Source: Crassaminicella indica (GTDB lineage: Bacteria; Bacillota; Clostridia; Peptostreptococcales; Thermotaleaceae). Taken from it: a DNA stretch of 64,000 bases. Location: the NCBI RefSeq assembly GCF_019203185.1, contig NZ_CP078093.1, positions 496,001 through 560,000 of the forward strand, written 5' to 3'. The position numbers and the translations under genes are program-made. Positions within the stretch are counted from its first letter, which is position 1; each line of letters starts with the position of its first letter. Positions 44,044 to 61,031 of this stretch are shown one piece after another. The notes beneath the pieces are model-generated. The model worked only from the letters and a program-made list of their open reading frames with translations, had not been told where the DNA came from and did no database searches.

Positions 44044-45261
44044 ATGAATTATGAACAAATTATTCAAAGTACTATAAAATCAAATAATTCAAAGATCGTT
44101 TTACTCGTGCTAGATGGTGTTGGCGACATTAGAAGCCCAAAGTTTAAAAATAAAACCCCTCTTGAATACGCACATACTCCTAATTTAGATAAATTAGCAA
44201 AAGCATCTGTTACAGGACGTATGCATCCAATACTTCCAGGTATCACTCCTGGAAGTGGTCCAGGTCATCTTGGTCTCTTTGGCTATGACCCTATGTACCA
44301 TACAATTGGCAGAGGAGTTTTAGAAGCCGTTGGTATTGGTTTTGAGTTGAAATCTTATGATGTCGCTGCAAGATGTAATTTTGCTACGATGAATGATGCA
44401 GGGCTTATTATAGATCGCAGAGCAGGGAGAATCCCTACAGAAACAACTATCGAATTATGTAATATACTAAAAAGCATTAAAGAAATTGATGGTGTAGAAA
44501 TTATCATAAAGCCCGGAAAAGGCCACCGATTTGTTACCATCTTTAGAAGCAAAGAAAAAGAAATCGGATCAATGATCAATGATATAGATCCTTTAGTAGA
44601 GGGAAAAGCACCCCTTACAGCTATTGGGAAAAATCCCCCTTCTCAATTTCTTGCAAATGTAATCAACCAATTTATTAAAGAAGGCTATGCACTGCTCAAG
44701 GATAAAAGTCCTGCAAATGCATTTTTAATGCGAGGAATTGCATCAAAACCCAAAATTGCTTCAATGAGAGATAAATATTTACTAGAGTCTGCTGCTATTG
44801 CTACATATCCTATGTATAGAGGTATTGCTTCTTTACTTGGAATGACATTGCTACCTGCTCCTGATTCCATAGAAGGATTATTTGAAACTTATATAAATGC
44901 ACACAATAAATATGATTTCTTCTTTATTCATGTAAAAGGTACAGATCAAGCAGGAGAAGATGGAAACTTTGATTCAAAGGTAAGCTGCATTGAAAAAGTA
45001 GATAAAGCACTGCCTATTATTCTAGAAAACAAGCCTGATGTTTTAGCAATAACAGCTGATCATTCCTCTCCATGTGCAATGCGCTCTCACAGCTGGCATC
45101 CTATTCCTATACTTATCCACAGTCAATTTGCTGGAGTAGATGATGTAAAAGTTTTTCATGAAAACGCTTGTAGTAATGGAGGATTGGGATTTTTTGAAAG
45201 TAAATATTTAATGGGAATACTTTTAGCAAATGCTAAGAGGCTGGATAAGTTTGGTGCTTAA
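44044..45261 (+). CDS. apgM: 2,3-bisphosphoglycerate-independent phosphoglycerate mutase, archaeal type
   Basis: 405 residues of the alkaline phosphatase superfamily ApgM branch, shorter than the bacterial GpmI. IVLLVLDGVGDIR carries the first metal-binding Asp. ITPGSGPGHLGLFGYDP contains the phosphoserine loop, RCNFATMND and RRAGRIPTE follow, and HVKGTDQAGEDGNFDSKV plus ITADHSSPCAMRSHSWHP carry the remaining metal ligands. It interconverts 3- and 2-phosphoglycerate in glycolysis. GAGGTG lies 7 bp before ATG. It stands alone on the plus strand, divergent from cdaA across 192 bp of AT-rich DNA, and is followed by a foldback repeat. Confidence 0.95.
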   Translation: MNYEQIIQSTIKSNNSKIVLLVLDGVGDIRSPKFKNKTPLEYAHTPNLDKLAKASVTGRMHPILPGITPGSGPGHLGLFGYDPMYHTIGRGVLEAVGIGFELKSYDVAARCNFATMNDAGLIIDRRAGRIPTETTIELCNILKSIKEIDGVEIIIKPGKGHRFVTIFRSKEKEIGSMINDIDPLVEGKAPLTAIGKNPPSQFLANVINQFIKEGYALLKDKSPANAFLMRGIASKPKIASMRDKYLLESAAIATYPMYRGIASLLGMTLLPAPDSIEGLFETYINAHNKYDFFFIHVKGTDQAGEDGNFDSKVSCIEKVDKALPIILENKPDVLAITADHSSPCAMRSHSWHPIPILIHSQFAGVDDVKVFHENACSNGGLGFFESKYLMGILLANAKRLDKFGA

Positions 45262-45296
45262 TATTTTTATGCTATAATGATATAGATCTAATATAT

Positions 45297-45532
45297 ATGG
45301 GTAAACAACATCAACATAAAAAAAGAAATATATAAAGATAAGTGAATGACTTCGATAACTTTTGTAAAAAAACTTACTGAAATTTCATGAAAAATACGTT
45401 AAGAACCTTCATTGTTTGAACGAAGTGAGTTTTGAAGGTTTAGTATTTTTTCATGAAATGAAGTTTTGTTTTTTCAAAAGTTATCTGGAATGAACTATCT
45501 TTTATATTTCATTTTAAAGTTGTTTACCTATA
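45297..45532 (+). repeat. foldback MITE-like element, copy A
   Basis: About 236 bp with terminal inverted repeats GGTAAACAAC / GTTGTTTACC embedded in TATA-rich flanks, and an extended internal palindrome (CGATAACTTTTGTAAAAAAA ... TTTTTTCAAAAGTTATC). A central stem, AACCTTCA / TGAAGGTT, also forms. It is nearly identical to the reverse complement of 60668-60902. There is no coding capacity. It lies between apgM and the M42 peptidases. Confidence 0.85.
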
Positions 45533-45567
45533 TATATAAATTCTTAAAAACAGAAAGGAGGAAAATA

Positions 45568-46620
45568 ATGGATGTCAAACAAGTATTAAAAGAAATGATA
45601 GAAAATCCTAGCGTCTCAGGCTTTGAAAGCTCTATGGCTAATAGGATTGAAGCCTATTTAAAGGATATAACAGATAATATCAAAAGAGATAAACTAGGAA
45701 ATCTAATCGCTTATAAAAAAGGTACTGCAAAAAATCCTATTAAAATTATGTTAGCTGCGCATATGGATGAAATCGGTCTTATGGTAAAGGATATTGACAA
45801 AAATGGATTCATCAAGGTTACCAATATTGGTGGAGTAGATCAAAGAACTCTTCTTGCTCAGGAAGTAATCATTCATGGAAAAAAAGATTTATTTGGCGTT
45901 ATTGCTACAAAAGCACCTCACCTTCAAACTCCTGAAGAACGAAAGAGTGCTGTAGCAATAGAAGATTTACTTATCGATATTGGACTTACAAAAGAGGAAG
46001 CTGAACAATTCATAAGTATTGGTGATCCTATTACCATAAATAGACAAATGATTCCTCTACTAGGAGATACAATTGCAGGCAAAGCCCTTGATGATAAAGC
46101 TGGGATTGCTGCAATGATAGAATGCTTTAGAGAACTAAAAAAAATAAATCATCAATGTGATGTTTTTGGAGTAGCGACAGTCCAAGAAGAAGTAGGAACT
46201 AGAGGAGCTATAGTAAGTACTTTTGGCATATCCCCCCATATTGGCATCGCTGTAGATGTAGGTTTTGGAAAAACTCCAGAATTATCTAAAGATGATACCC
46301 TAGAGTTAGGAAAAGGTCCAGGTATTACTTTAGGTGCAAATATTCATCCAAAAATACATAAAAGATTCAAAGAAATTGCAAAAGAATATAATATTCCATT
46401 TCAAATTGAATTAAGTCCTGGTAACTCTGGAACAGATGCTCAATCTATGCAAATCACCCAGTCTGGCGTAGCAACTGGTGTACTCTCTATTCCTCTTAGG
46501 TATATGCATACCTCTGTTGAAACAATCAACCTACAAGATATAAAAAATACAGGCAGACTACTTGCTTATTTTATTGCAAGCTTAGATGATGAGGATTTGG
46601 AGGGATTTTTATGCTTCTAA
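45568..46620 (+). CDS. M42 family metallopeptidase (glutamyl/leucyl aminopeptidase type), copy 1
   Basis: 350 residues from ATG 45568, with AGGAGG at good spacing; the frame extends upstream into the repeat and that part is not coding. The M42 motifs AAHMDEIGLMV (metal His/Asp), KALDDKAGIAAMIE (bridging Asp), ATVQEEVGTRGA (catalytic Glu pair), AVDVGFGKTPE and a final RYMHTSVE (His) are complete. These are cytosolic dodecameric cobalt/zinc aminopeptidases that finish peptide breakdown. It is the first of three adjacent paralogues, overlapping the next by 10 bp. The upstream repeat ends 35 bp before the start. Confidence 0.92.
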   Translation: MDVKQVLKEMIENPSVSGFESSMANRIEAYLKDITDNIKRDKLGNLIAYKKGTAKNPIKIMLAAHMDEIGLMVKDIDKNGFIKVTNIGGVDQRTLLAQEVIIHGKKDLFGVIATKAPHLQTPEERKSAVAIEDLLIDIGLTKEEAEQFISIGDPITINRQMIPLLGDTIAGKALDDKAGIAAMIECFRELKKINHQCDVFGVATVQEEVGTRGAIVSTFGISPHIGIAVDVGFGKTPELSKDDTLELGKGPGITLGANIHPKIHKRFKEIAKEYNIPFQIELSPGNSGTDAQSMQITQSGVATGVLSIPLRYMHTSVETINLQDIKNTGRLLAYFIASLDDEDLEGFLCF

Positions 46621-47636
46621 AAAAGCTTTGCGAGCTTTCTGGTGTTTCAGGAAATGAAAAAGAAGTAAGAGACTTTATTTATGAGGAAATAAAACCTTAT
46701 GTAGATGAAATAAAAATTGATTTTTTAGGAAATCTTATTGCAATAAAAAAAGGAAAAGAAAACTACCCATCTATCATGCTCTCAGCACATATGGATGAAG
46801 TAGGCATGATGGTAAAAGCTATTGATGAAAATGGATTTATTAAGTTCCTACCTGTAGGGGGTATGGATGATCGTATTTTTGTTTCCAAAGTAGTTGAAAT
46901 CGGTAAAAATAAAATTAAGGGTGTCATTGGTGCGAAGGCCATTCATCTTCAAGAACCAGAAGAAAGAAAAAAAGCCCTAAAGTACAAAGAGCTTTACATA
47001 GATATTGGTGCAAGTTCAAAGGAAGAAGCTGAAAAATTAGTTTCAAGAGGAGATTATATTCATTTTGTAAGCAATTATACAGAGTTTGGCAACCATCTTA
47101 TAAAGGCTAAAGCTTTAGATGACAGAGCAGGCTGTGCAATGATAATGGAAATACTTAAAAACGAATATAACTCTACAATTTATGCAGTATTTTCTGTACA
47201 AGAAGAAGTAGGATTGCGTGGTGCTGGAGTTGCAGCCTATAGACTAAATCCTGATATGGCTCTTGTACTTGAAGGAACTACTTGCTACGATGTAACAGAT
47301 ATAGATGAGCCAGATTTTGCTACTCGTCTAGGTGCAGGACCTGCCATTTCATTAGTAGACAGCGGTTCATATTTTGACAAAAATATAATTAAAAAATTAT
47401 TGCAAATTGCAAAAGATCATAAGATCAATATACAATTTAAACAAACAACAAAAGGAGGAAATGATGCAGGAAGAATCCATTTAACAAGAAATGGCATTCC
47501 CACCTCAGCTATTTCTGTCCCATGTAGATATCTTCACTCTCCTATTTCTGTAATTCACAAGGAGGATTTTGAAAACGCAATAAAGCTTGTAGCTCTTTTC
47601 CTTGAATCAGTAAAAAAGGAGGATAACAATGAATAG
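46611..47636 (+). CDS. M42 family metallopeptidase, copy 2
   Basis: 341 residues. GGAGGG precedes ATG 46611 inside the end of the previous gene, so translation is coupled. LSAHMDEVGMMVKAI, KALDDRAGCAMIME, SVQEEVGLRGAGVAA, ALVLEGTTCYD and CRYLHSPISVI carry all metal and catalytic residues. It differs from copies 1 and 3 throughout, so the three are old paralogues, which in archaea and Clostridia have different residue preferences and may co-assemble. Cytosolic; no signal peptide. Confidence 0.92.
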   Translation: MLLKKLCELSGVSGNEKEVRDFIYEEIKPYVDEIKIDFLGNLIAIKKGKENYPSIMLSAHMDEVGMMVKAIDENGFIKFLPVGGMDDRIFVSKVVEIGKNKIKGVIGAKAIHLQEPEERKKALKYKELYIDIGASSKEEAEKLVSRGDYIHFVSNYTEFGNHLIKAKALDDRAGCAMIMEILKNEYNSTIYAVFSVQEEVGLRGAGVAAYRLNPDMALVLEGTTCYDVTDIDEPDFATRLGAGPAISLVDSGSYFDKNIIKKLLQIAKDHKINIQFKQTTKGGNDAGRIHLTRNGIPTSAISVPCRYLHSPISVIHKEDFENAIKLVALFLESVKKEDNNE

Positions 47637-48615
47637 CGAATTATTAAAAAAACTTACTAATGCGTACGGTCCTGCAGGAAATGAAGAACAGATTCGTCAT
47701 CTGATTCAAACTGAAATTCAGGATTATGTAGATGAAATAAGCGTTGATAGAATGGGAAATCTTATAGCCATTAAAAGAGGAAATGGAAAACGCGTGATGC
47801 TTGCCAGCCATATGGATGAAATTGGTGTTATCATAACAGGTATTACAGATGAAGGATTCTTAAGATTCTCAAATATAGGAGGAGTTTCTCCATATATTTC
47901 TCTTAGTCAAAGAGTTTTATTCTCTAATAAAACCATAGGCATCATAGGCATGGAGCATTTAGAGGATATGAAAAAGCTAAAGCTTGAGAAAATGTATATT
48001 GATATTGGTGCAAAAAATAAAGAAGAAGCACTAAAAAAAGTAAATATTGGAGATGTGGCTTCATTTTACAGCTCCTTTACAGCTCTTGGCGATTTTATTA
48101 CTGCAAAAGCTTTAGATGATCGAATTGGTTGTTTTATTGCCATCGAAACAATCAAAAACTTAAAAAATTCTCCAAATGAACTATACTTCGTCTTTACCGT
48201 TCAAGAGGAATTAGGTTTAAGAGGAGCAAAAACTGCTGCTTTTTCAGTAGATCCTGATATAGCTATTTCTATAGATGTTACAAGTACGGGAGATACCCCT
48301 CATGCAAAACACATGGCTGTTAAACTAGGAAGTGGTCCTGCTGTAAAAATAAAGGATCATTCATTACTTAGTCATCCTGCTGTTAAAAATCTAATGATTA
48401 ATACAGCAAAAGAAAATAACATTCCTTATCAACTAGAAGTATTAGAATTTGGTGGTACAGACTCAGGATCAATACACTTAACTAGAAGTGGTGTTCCTTC
48501 AGGTGTTTTATCTATTCCTTGTAGATATGTTCACACCCCTTCAGAAATGGTTTCTAAAGAAGATGTAGAAAATGCTATTATTCTTTTGACGAAGATATTG
48601 GAAAATGAAATATAA
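47629..48615 (+). CDS. M42 family metallopeptidase, copy 3
   Basis: 328 residues; AAGGAGG precedes ATG 47629, and the start overlaps the stop of copy 2 by 8 bp. LASHMDEIGVIITGI, KALDDRIGCFIAIE, FTVQEELGLRGAKTA, AISIDVTSTGDTP and CRYVHTPSEMV keep the family's metal and catalytic residues. It is the last gene of the plus-strand operon and is followed by a bidirectional terminator that also stops the tRNA transcript coming from the right. Confidence 0.92.
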   Translation: MNSELLKKLTNAYGPAGNEEQIRHLIQTEIQDYVDEISVDRMGNLIAIKRGNGKRVMLASHMDEIGVIITGITDEGFLRFSNIGGVSPYISLSQRVLFSNKTIGIIGMEHLEDMKKLKLEKMYIDIGAKNKEEALKKVNIGDVASFYSSFTALGDFITAKALDDRIGCFIAIETIKNLKNSPNELYFVFTVQEELGLRGAKTAAFSVDPDIAISIDVTSTGDTPHAKHMAVKLGSGPAVKIKDHSLLSHPAVKNLMINTAKENNIPYQLEVLEFGGTDSGSIHLTRSGVPSGVLSIPCRYVHTPSEMVSKEDVENAIILLTKILENEI

Positions 48616-48649
48616 AAAAAAAAACGTTCATACCAAATAACTTTTGAAA

Positions 48650-48680
48650 AAAACTATGTCAATCATATTGACATAGTTTT
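48650..48680. terminator. bidirectional terminator between M42 operon and tRNA/rRNA cluster
   Basis: AAAACTATGTCAAT / ATTGACATAGTTTT, a 14-bp stem with a 3-base loop and A/T tracts on both sides. It serves converging transcripts. The preceding AATAACTTTTGAAAAAAACT resembles one arm of the foldback element core. Confidence 0.82.
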
Positions 48681-48705
48681 TATATAATCACTTCAAAAAA
48701 TAAAA

Positions 48706-48780
48706 TGGAGCGGAAGACGGGATTCGAACCCGCGACCCTCGCCTTGGCAAGGCGATGCTCTACCACTGAGCCACTTCCGC
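48706..48780 (-). tRNA. tRNA-Gly(GCC)
   Basis: Minus-strand cloverleaf GCGGAAGTGGCTCAGTGG..., anticodon GCC in CTTGCCAAG, GGTTCGAATCC T-arm, CCA encoded. Last gene of the rRNA/tRNA transcript. Confidence 0.96.
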
Positions 48781-48788
48781 TTAATTAT

Positions 48789-48872
48789 TGGTGCGGGTGG
48801 AGGGACTTGAACCCCCACGCACAAGGCGCTAGATCCTAAGTCTAGTGCGTCTGCCAATTCCGCCACACCCGC
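48789..48872 (-). tRNA. tRNA-Leu(TAG), copy 1
   Basis: Class II tRNA with long variable arm, GCGGGTGTGGCGGAATTGG..., anticodon TAG in ACTTAGGAT, CCA encoded. Same sequence as the gene at 54466. Confidence 0.96.
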
Positions 48873-48900
48873 AAATACTAATATTTTTTAAAATAATAAA

Positions 48901-48920
48901 GTTAACACAATCGTGTTAAC
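48901..48920 (-). terminator. hairpin between tRNA-Val and tRNA-Leu
   Basis: GTTAACAC / GTGTTAAC with a 4-base loop, followed on the minus strand by TTTATTATTTT. It may partly terminate the rrn transcript before tRNA-Leu and tRNA-Gly, or be a processing signal. Confidence 0.5.
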
Positions 48921-48926
48921 TAAAAT

Positions 48927-49002
48927 TGGTGGGCGCAATAGGGATCGAACCTATGACCCCCTGCTTGTAAGGCAGGTGCTCTCCCAGCTGAGCTATGCGC
49001 CC
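48927..49002 (-). tRNA. tRNA-Val(TAC), copy 1
   Basis: GGGCGCATAGCTCAGCTGG..., anticodon TAC in CTTACAAG, CCA encoded. Duplicate of 54829-54904. Confidence 0.96.
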
Positions 49003-49006
49003 AAAA

Positions 49007-49081
49007 TGGTGACCCATCCGGGAATCGAACCCGGGTTACCGCCGTGAAAGGGCGGTGTCTTGACCGCTTGACCAATGGGCC
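49007..49081 (-). tRNA. tRNA-Glu(TTC), copy 1
   Basis: GGCCCATTGGTCAAGCGG..., anticodon TTC in CTTTCACG, CCA encoded. Duplicate of 54909-54983. Confidence 0.96.
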
Positions 49082-49085
49082 TTAA

Positions 49086-49160
49086 TGGCTCCAAGGGTGG
49101 GACTCGAACCCACAACCTATCGGTTAACAGCCGAGTGCTCCACCATTGAGCTACCTTGGA
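49086..49160 (-). tRNA. tRNA-Asn(GTT), copy 1
   Basis: TCCAAGGTAGCTCAATGG..., anticodon GTT in CTGTTAACC, CCA encoded. It directly follows the 5S gene; duplicate of 55165-55239. Confidence 0.96.
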
Positions 49161-49167
49161 ACACAAA

Positions 49168-49282
49168 CCAGCGGCGACCTACTCTCCCAAGGCGTCTCCG
49201 CCTAAGTACCATCAGCGCTGAAGGGCTTAACTTCTGTGTTCGGTATGGGAACAGGTGTGACCCCTTCGCTATTGCCACTGGA
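49168..49282 (-). rRNA. rrf: 5S ribosomal RNA, operon 1
   Basis: Minus strand begins TCCAGTGGCAATAGCGAAGG and contains CCCATACCGAACACAGAAGT, the universal 5S core. Ends are approximate. Identical to the 5S at 55247; the 62407 copy differs by one base. Confidence 0.95.
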
Positions 49283-49320
49283 TTACTATATTATACCCTC
49301 AAAACTAAACAATGCATATT

Positions 49321-52244
<2,924 letters not shown>

Positions 52245-52291
52245 AGTAAAAATTGTATTTTATATGCATTGTTCAGTTTTCAAAGTACATG

Positions 52292-52367
52292 TGGTGGAGA
52301 CGAGGGGGATCGAACCCCTGACCCCCTGCGTGCAAGGCAGGTGCTCTCCCAGCTGAGCTACGTCCCC
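52292..52367 (-). tRNA. tRNA-Ala(TGC) in the 16S-23S spacer, operon 1
   Basis: GGGGACGTAGCTCAGCTGG..., anticodon TGC in CTTGCACG, CCA encoded. A common spacer tRNA; only Ala is present, no Ile. Confidence 0.96.
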
Positions 52368-52422
52368 ATAATTAACTTTTGAAGGTTTGATCCTTCAAAA
52401 CTATACAGTATAAGTTAAGCCT

Positions 52423-53957
<1,535 letters not shown>

Positions 53958-54039
53958 AAAAGAATTCGAATTGAACGTTTCTCGTTTATAACGAGTATCT
54001 GGCTTAATTTCTTACACTGTATAGTTTTCAAAGATCAAA

Positions 54040-54115
54040 TGGTGCCCAGAGGCGGAATCGAACCACCGACACGGGGATTTTCAGTCCCCTGCTCTACCGA
54101 CTGAGCTATCTGGGC
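54040..54115 (-). tRNA. tRNA-Phe(GAA)
   Basis: GCCCAGATAGCTCAGTCGG..., anticodon GAA in CTGAAAATC, CCA encoded. Last of the 14-tRNA array and immediately ahead of the 16S leader. Confidence 0.96.
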
Positions 54116-54119
54116 ATTT

Positions 54120-54196
54120 TGGTCGAGGTGGCAGGATTTGAACCCGCGGCCCTCTGGTCCCAAACCAGATGCGCTACCAAACTGCGCTACACCTCG
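54120..54196 (-). tRNA. tRNA-Pro(TGG)
   Basis: CGAGGTGTAGCGCAGTTTGG..., anticodon TGG in TTTGGGAC, CCA encoded. Confidence 0.96.
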
Positions 54197-54209
54197 ATAT
54201 TTTTTCATG

Positions 54210-54299
54210 TGGCGGAGGGGGTGGGATTCGAACCCACGGCCCCTTGCGGAGTCACTGGTTTTCAAGACCAGCTCCTTAAACCACTCGGACACCCCTCCG
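54210..54299 (-). tRNA. tRNA-Ser(TGA)
   Basis: Class II, CGGAGGGGTGTCCGAGTGG..., anticodon TGA in CTTGAAAAC, long variable arm, CCA encoded. Confidence 0.96.
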
Positions 54300-54303
54300 T
54301 ATT

Positions 54304-54379
54304 TGGTGACCCATCCGCGGCTCGAACGCGGGACACCTTGATTAAAAGTCAAGTGCTCTACCGACTGAGCTAATGGGTC
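54304..54379 (-). tRNA. tRNA-Lys(TTT)
   Basis: GACCCATTAGCTCAGTCGG..., anticodon TTT in CTTTTAATC, CCA encoded. Confidence 0.95.
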
Positions 54380-54384
54380 TAGTA

Positions 54385-54461
54385 TGGCGGGTCCACAGGG
54401 ACTCGAACCCCGGACACACGGCTTAGAAGGCCGTTGCTCTATCCAGCTGAGCTATGAACCC
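54385..54461 (-). tRNA. tRNA-Arg(TCT)
   Basis: GGGTTCATAGCTCAGCTGG..., anticodon TCT in CTTCTAAGC, CCA encoded. The acceptor contains a G-T pair. Confidence 0.95.
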
Positions 54462-54465
54462 ATAT

Positions 54466-54549
54466 TGGTGCGGGTGGAGGGACTTGAACCCCCACGCACA
54501 AGGCGCTAGATCCTAAGTCTAGTGCGTCTGCCAATTCCGCCACACCCGC
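54466..54549 (-). tRNA. tRNA-Leu(TAG), copy 2
   Basis: Same sequence as 48789-48872; anticodon TAG, long variable arm, CCA encoded. Confidence 0.96.
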
Positions 54550-54560
54550 GATATAAAATT

Positions 54561-54645
54561 TGGTGGAGGAGAGTGGATTCGAACCACTGAAAGCTTAGCT
54601 AACGGATTTACAGTCCGCCCCCTTTGGCCACTCGGGAACTCCTCC
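54561..54645 (-). tRNA. tRNA-Tyr(GTA)
   Basis: Class II, GGAGGAGTTCCCGAGTGG..., anticodon GTA in CTGTAAATC, CCA encoded. Confidence 0.96.
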
Positions 54646-54653
54646 TAATTCTT

Positions 54654-54728
54654 TGGAGCTGGCGAAGGGAATCGAACCCCCAACCTGCTGATTACAAGTC
54701 AGCTGCTCTACCGTTGAGCCACACCAGC
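54654..54728 (-). tRNA. tRNA-Thr(TGT)
   Basis: GCTGGTGTGGCTCAACGG..., anticodon TGT in CTTGTAATC, CCA encoded. Confidence 0.96.
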
Positions 54729-54736
54729 ACATTTAT

Positions 54737-54813
54737 TGGCGACCCGGAAGGGGCTCGAACCCTCGACCTCCAGCGTGACAGGCTGGCATTCTAACCAACT
54801 GAACTACCGGGCC
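54737..54813 (-). tRNA. tRNA-Asp(GTC)
   Basis: GGCCCGGTAGTTCAGTTGG..., anticodon GTC in CTGTCACGC, CCA encoded. Confidence 0.96.
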
Positions 54814-54828
54814 ATAATCAAATTTTAA

Positions 54829-54904
54829 TGGTGGGCGCAATAGGGATCGAACCTATGACCCCCTGCTTGTAAGGCAGGTGCTCTCCCAGCTGAGCTATGC
54901 GCCC
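54829..54904 (-). tRNA. tRNA-Val(TAC), copy 2
   Basis: Same sequence as 48927-49002; anticodon TAC, CCA encoded. Confidence 0.96.
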
Positions 54905-54908
54905 AAAA

Positions 54909-54983
54909 TGGTGACCCATCCGGGAATCGAACCCGGGTTACCGCCGTGAAAGGGCGGTGTCTTGACCGCTTGACCAATGGGCC
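54909..54983 (-). tRNA. tRNA-Glu(TTC), copy 2
   Basis: Same sequence as 49007-49081; anticodon TTC, CCA encoded. Confidence 0.96.
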
Positions 54984-54987
54984 TTAA

Positions 54988-55063
<76 letters not shown>

Positions 55064-55069
55064 ATATTT

Positions 55070-55158
55070 TGGTGCCGGGGACCGGAATCGAACCGGTACG
55101 GTCTGTAAGGACCGCAGGATTTTAAGTCCTGTGCGTCTGCCAGTTCCGCCACCCCGGC
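55070..55158 (-). tRNA. tRNA-Leu(TAA)
   Basis: Class II, GCCGGGGTGGCGGAACTGG..., anticodon TAA in ACTTAAAAT, long variable arm, CCA encoded. Confidence 0.96.
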
Positions 55159-55164
55159 ATTCTT

Positions 55165-55239
55165 TGGCTCCAAGGGTGGGACTCGAACCCACAACCTATC
55201 GGTTAACAGCCGAGTGCTCCACCATTGAGCTACCTTGGA
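55165..55239 (-). tRNA. tRNA-Asn(GTT), copy 2
   Basis: Same sequence as 49086-49160; anticodon GTT, CCA encoded. First of the array after the 5S gene. Confidence 0.96.
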
Positions 55240-55246
55240 ACACAAA

Positions 55247-55361
55247 CCAGCGGCGACCTACTCTCCCAAGGCGTCTCCGCCTAAGTACCATCAGCGCTGA
55301 AGGGCTTAACTTCTGTGTTCGGTATGGGAACAGGTGTGACCCCTTCGCTATTGCCACTGGA
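55247..55361 (-). rRNA. rrf: 5S ribosomal RNA, operon 2
   Basis: Identical to 49168-49282. It is preceded by two promoters in the 23S-5S spacer rather than by the short spacer seen in operons 1 and 3. Confidence 0.95.
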
Positions 55362-55380
55362 TTTTTTGAGGACAAGATAT

Positions 55381-55409
55381 ATTTTATCTCGTTTTTCGCA
55401 GTTTGTCAA
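55381..55409 (-). promoter_or_regulatory. promoter inside the 23S-5S spacer, proximal
   Basis: TTGACA, 17 bp, TAAAAT on the minus strand, directed into 5S and the tRNA array. The 17-bp spacing and perfect -35 match the rrn promoters at 60.3-60.5 kb. The 5S gene starts about 20 bp downstream. Confidence 0.8.
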
Positions 55410-55488
55410 CACTTTTTTTAAAGAATTTGCATTTTTTTAATCCTACACAAATCCTTATACATACTAATGTTGAGTTAAGACGAAATTT

Positions 55489-55517
55489 ATTTTACCACCT
55501 TGCTAGAATTTTGTCAA
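55489..55517 (-). promoter_or_regulatory. promoter inside the 23S-5S spacer, distal
   Basis: TTGACA, 17 bp, TAAAAT on the minus strand. Its spacer bases (CAAGGTGG before -10) resemble the rrn promoter at 60383. Together with 55381 it forms a tandem promoter pair in an insert of about 160 bp that the other 23S-5S spacers lack. Confidence 0.8.
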
Positions 55518-55555
55518 CTGCTTTTTTATACCCTCAAAACTAAACAATGCATATT

Positions 55556-58479
<2,924 letters not shown>

Positions 58480-58526
58480 AGTAAAAATTGTATTTTATAT
58501 GCATTGTTCAGTTTTCAAAGTACATG

Positions 58527-58602
58527 TGGTGGAGACGAGGGGGATCGAACCCCTGACCCCCTGCGTGCAAGGCAGGTGCTCTCCCAGCTGAGCTACGTCC
58601 CC
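58527..58602 (-). tRNA. tRNA-Ala(TGC) in the 16S-23S spacer, operon 2
   Basis: Identical to 52292-52367; anticodon TGC, CCA encoded. Confidence 0.96.
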
Positions 58603-58657
58603 ATAATTAACTTTTGAAGGTTTGATCCTTCAAAACTATACAGTGTAAGTTAAGCCT

Positions 58658-60192
<1,535 letters not shown>

Positions 60193-60306
60193 AAAAGAAT
60201 TCGAATTGAACGTTTCTCGTTTATAACGAGTATCTGGCTTAATTTCTTACACTGTATAGTTTTCAAAGATCAAATTTTTACTCAATCGCCGTTCAGCGAC
60301 TTTTTT

Positions 60307-60335
60307 ATATTAGCACTTTTTGTCGAATCTGTCAA
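60307..60335 (-). promoter_or_regulatory. rrn promoter P3
   Basis: TTGACA, 17 bp, TAATAT on the minus strand, nearest of three to the 16S gene. Confidence 0.8.
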
Positions 60336-60382
60336 GCACTTTTTTTATTAATTCTTTGTGCTTTTCATCAGCGACAAAATAT

Positions 60383-60411
60383 ATTTTACCATCTCATCTC
60401 AAGCATGTCAA
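60383..60411 (-). promoter_or_regulatory. rrn promoter P2
   Basis: TTGACA, 17 bp, TAAAAT on the minus strand. The sequence just past the -10 (ATATTTTGTC) resembles that past the 55381 promoter (ATATCTTGTC). Confidence 0.8.
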
Positions 60412-60463
60412 CTAGAAATTTTTTCTAGCTTTCAAAAACTATTCTCTAAATGAGACAAGTAAT

Positions 60464-60492
60464 ACTATACCATCATACATGAATACAGTCAA
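60464..60492 (-). promoter_or_regulatory. rrn promoter P1
   Basis: TTGACT, 17 bp, TATAGT on the minus strand, farthest from the 16S gene. The three promoters are spaced about 80 bp apart. Confidence 0.75.
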
Positions 60493-60667
60493 TACTTTTT
60501 TTATGGTATTTTATGTATTTACACAACACTTATTTGAACAAATTGCATATTGCATAAAACTTACGCTAAATCCGAATAAAAAAACTCAATTCTCTTAAAG
60601 ACAAAATGAAGTCTATTGTATATGCAAAAAGCTTTTATAAATAATTAAACTTTGAAGTTGGATCCCT

Positions 60668-60902
60668 ATAGGTAAACAACTTCAAAACGAAATATAAAAG
60701 ATAGTTCATTCCAGATAACTTTTGAAAAAACTAAACTTCATTTCATGAAAAAATACTAAACCTTCAAAACTCACTTCGTTCAAACAATGAAGGTTCTTAA
60801 CGTATTTTTTATGAAATTTCAGTAAGTTTTTTTACAAAAGTTATCGAAGTCATTCACTTATCTTTATATATTTCTTTTTTTATGTTGAAGTTGTTTACCT
60901 AT
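60668..60902 (-). repeat. foldback MITE-like element, copy B
   Basis: About 235 bp, nearly identical to the reverse complement of 45297-45532, with the same GGTAAACAAC / GTTGTTTACC ends and internal palindrome. With copy A it brackets the two-operon ribosomal block as an inverted pair. It lies between the rrn promoters and the aminotransferase gene. Confidence 0.85.
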
Positions 60903-61031
60903 ATATATAAAATGGATTTAATGAAAAAAAGTTTTATATTGAAAGAAAAAATTTTGTTCCTTTCCATTGAAAAAAATCATATATTCATATATATTATCTA
61001 TAAATCTTTATTCCATAAAAGGAGGTTTCTC

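Noticed and set aside
45466-45567. Upstream extension of the first M42 peptidase into the foldback repeat
   Set aside because: The AGGAGG at good spacing and the family start favour ATG 45568; the extension translates repeat sequence.
60882-61031. 50-codon upstream extension of the aminotransferase
   Set aside because: It begins inside the foldback element and has Ile/Phe/Lys-rich low-complexity content; ATG 61032 has AAAGGAGG.
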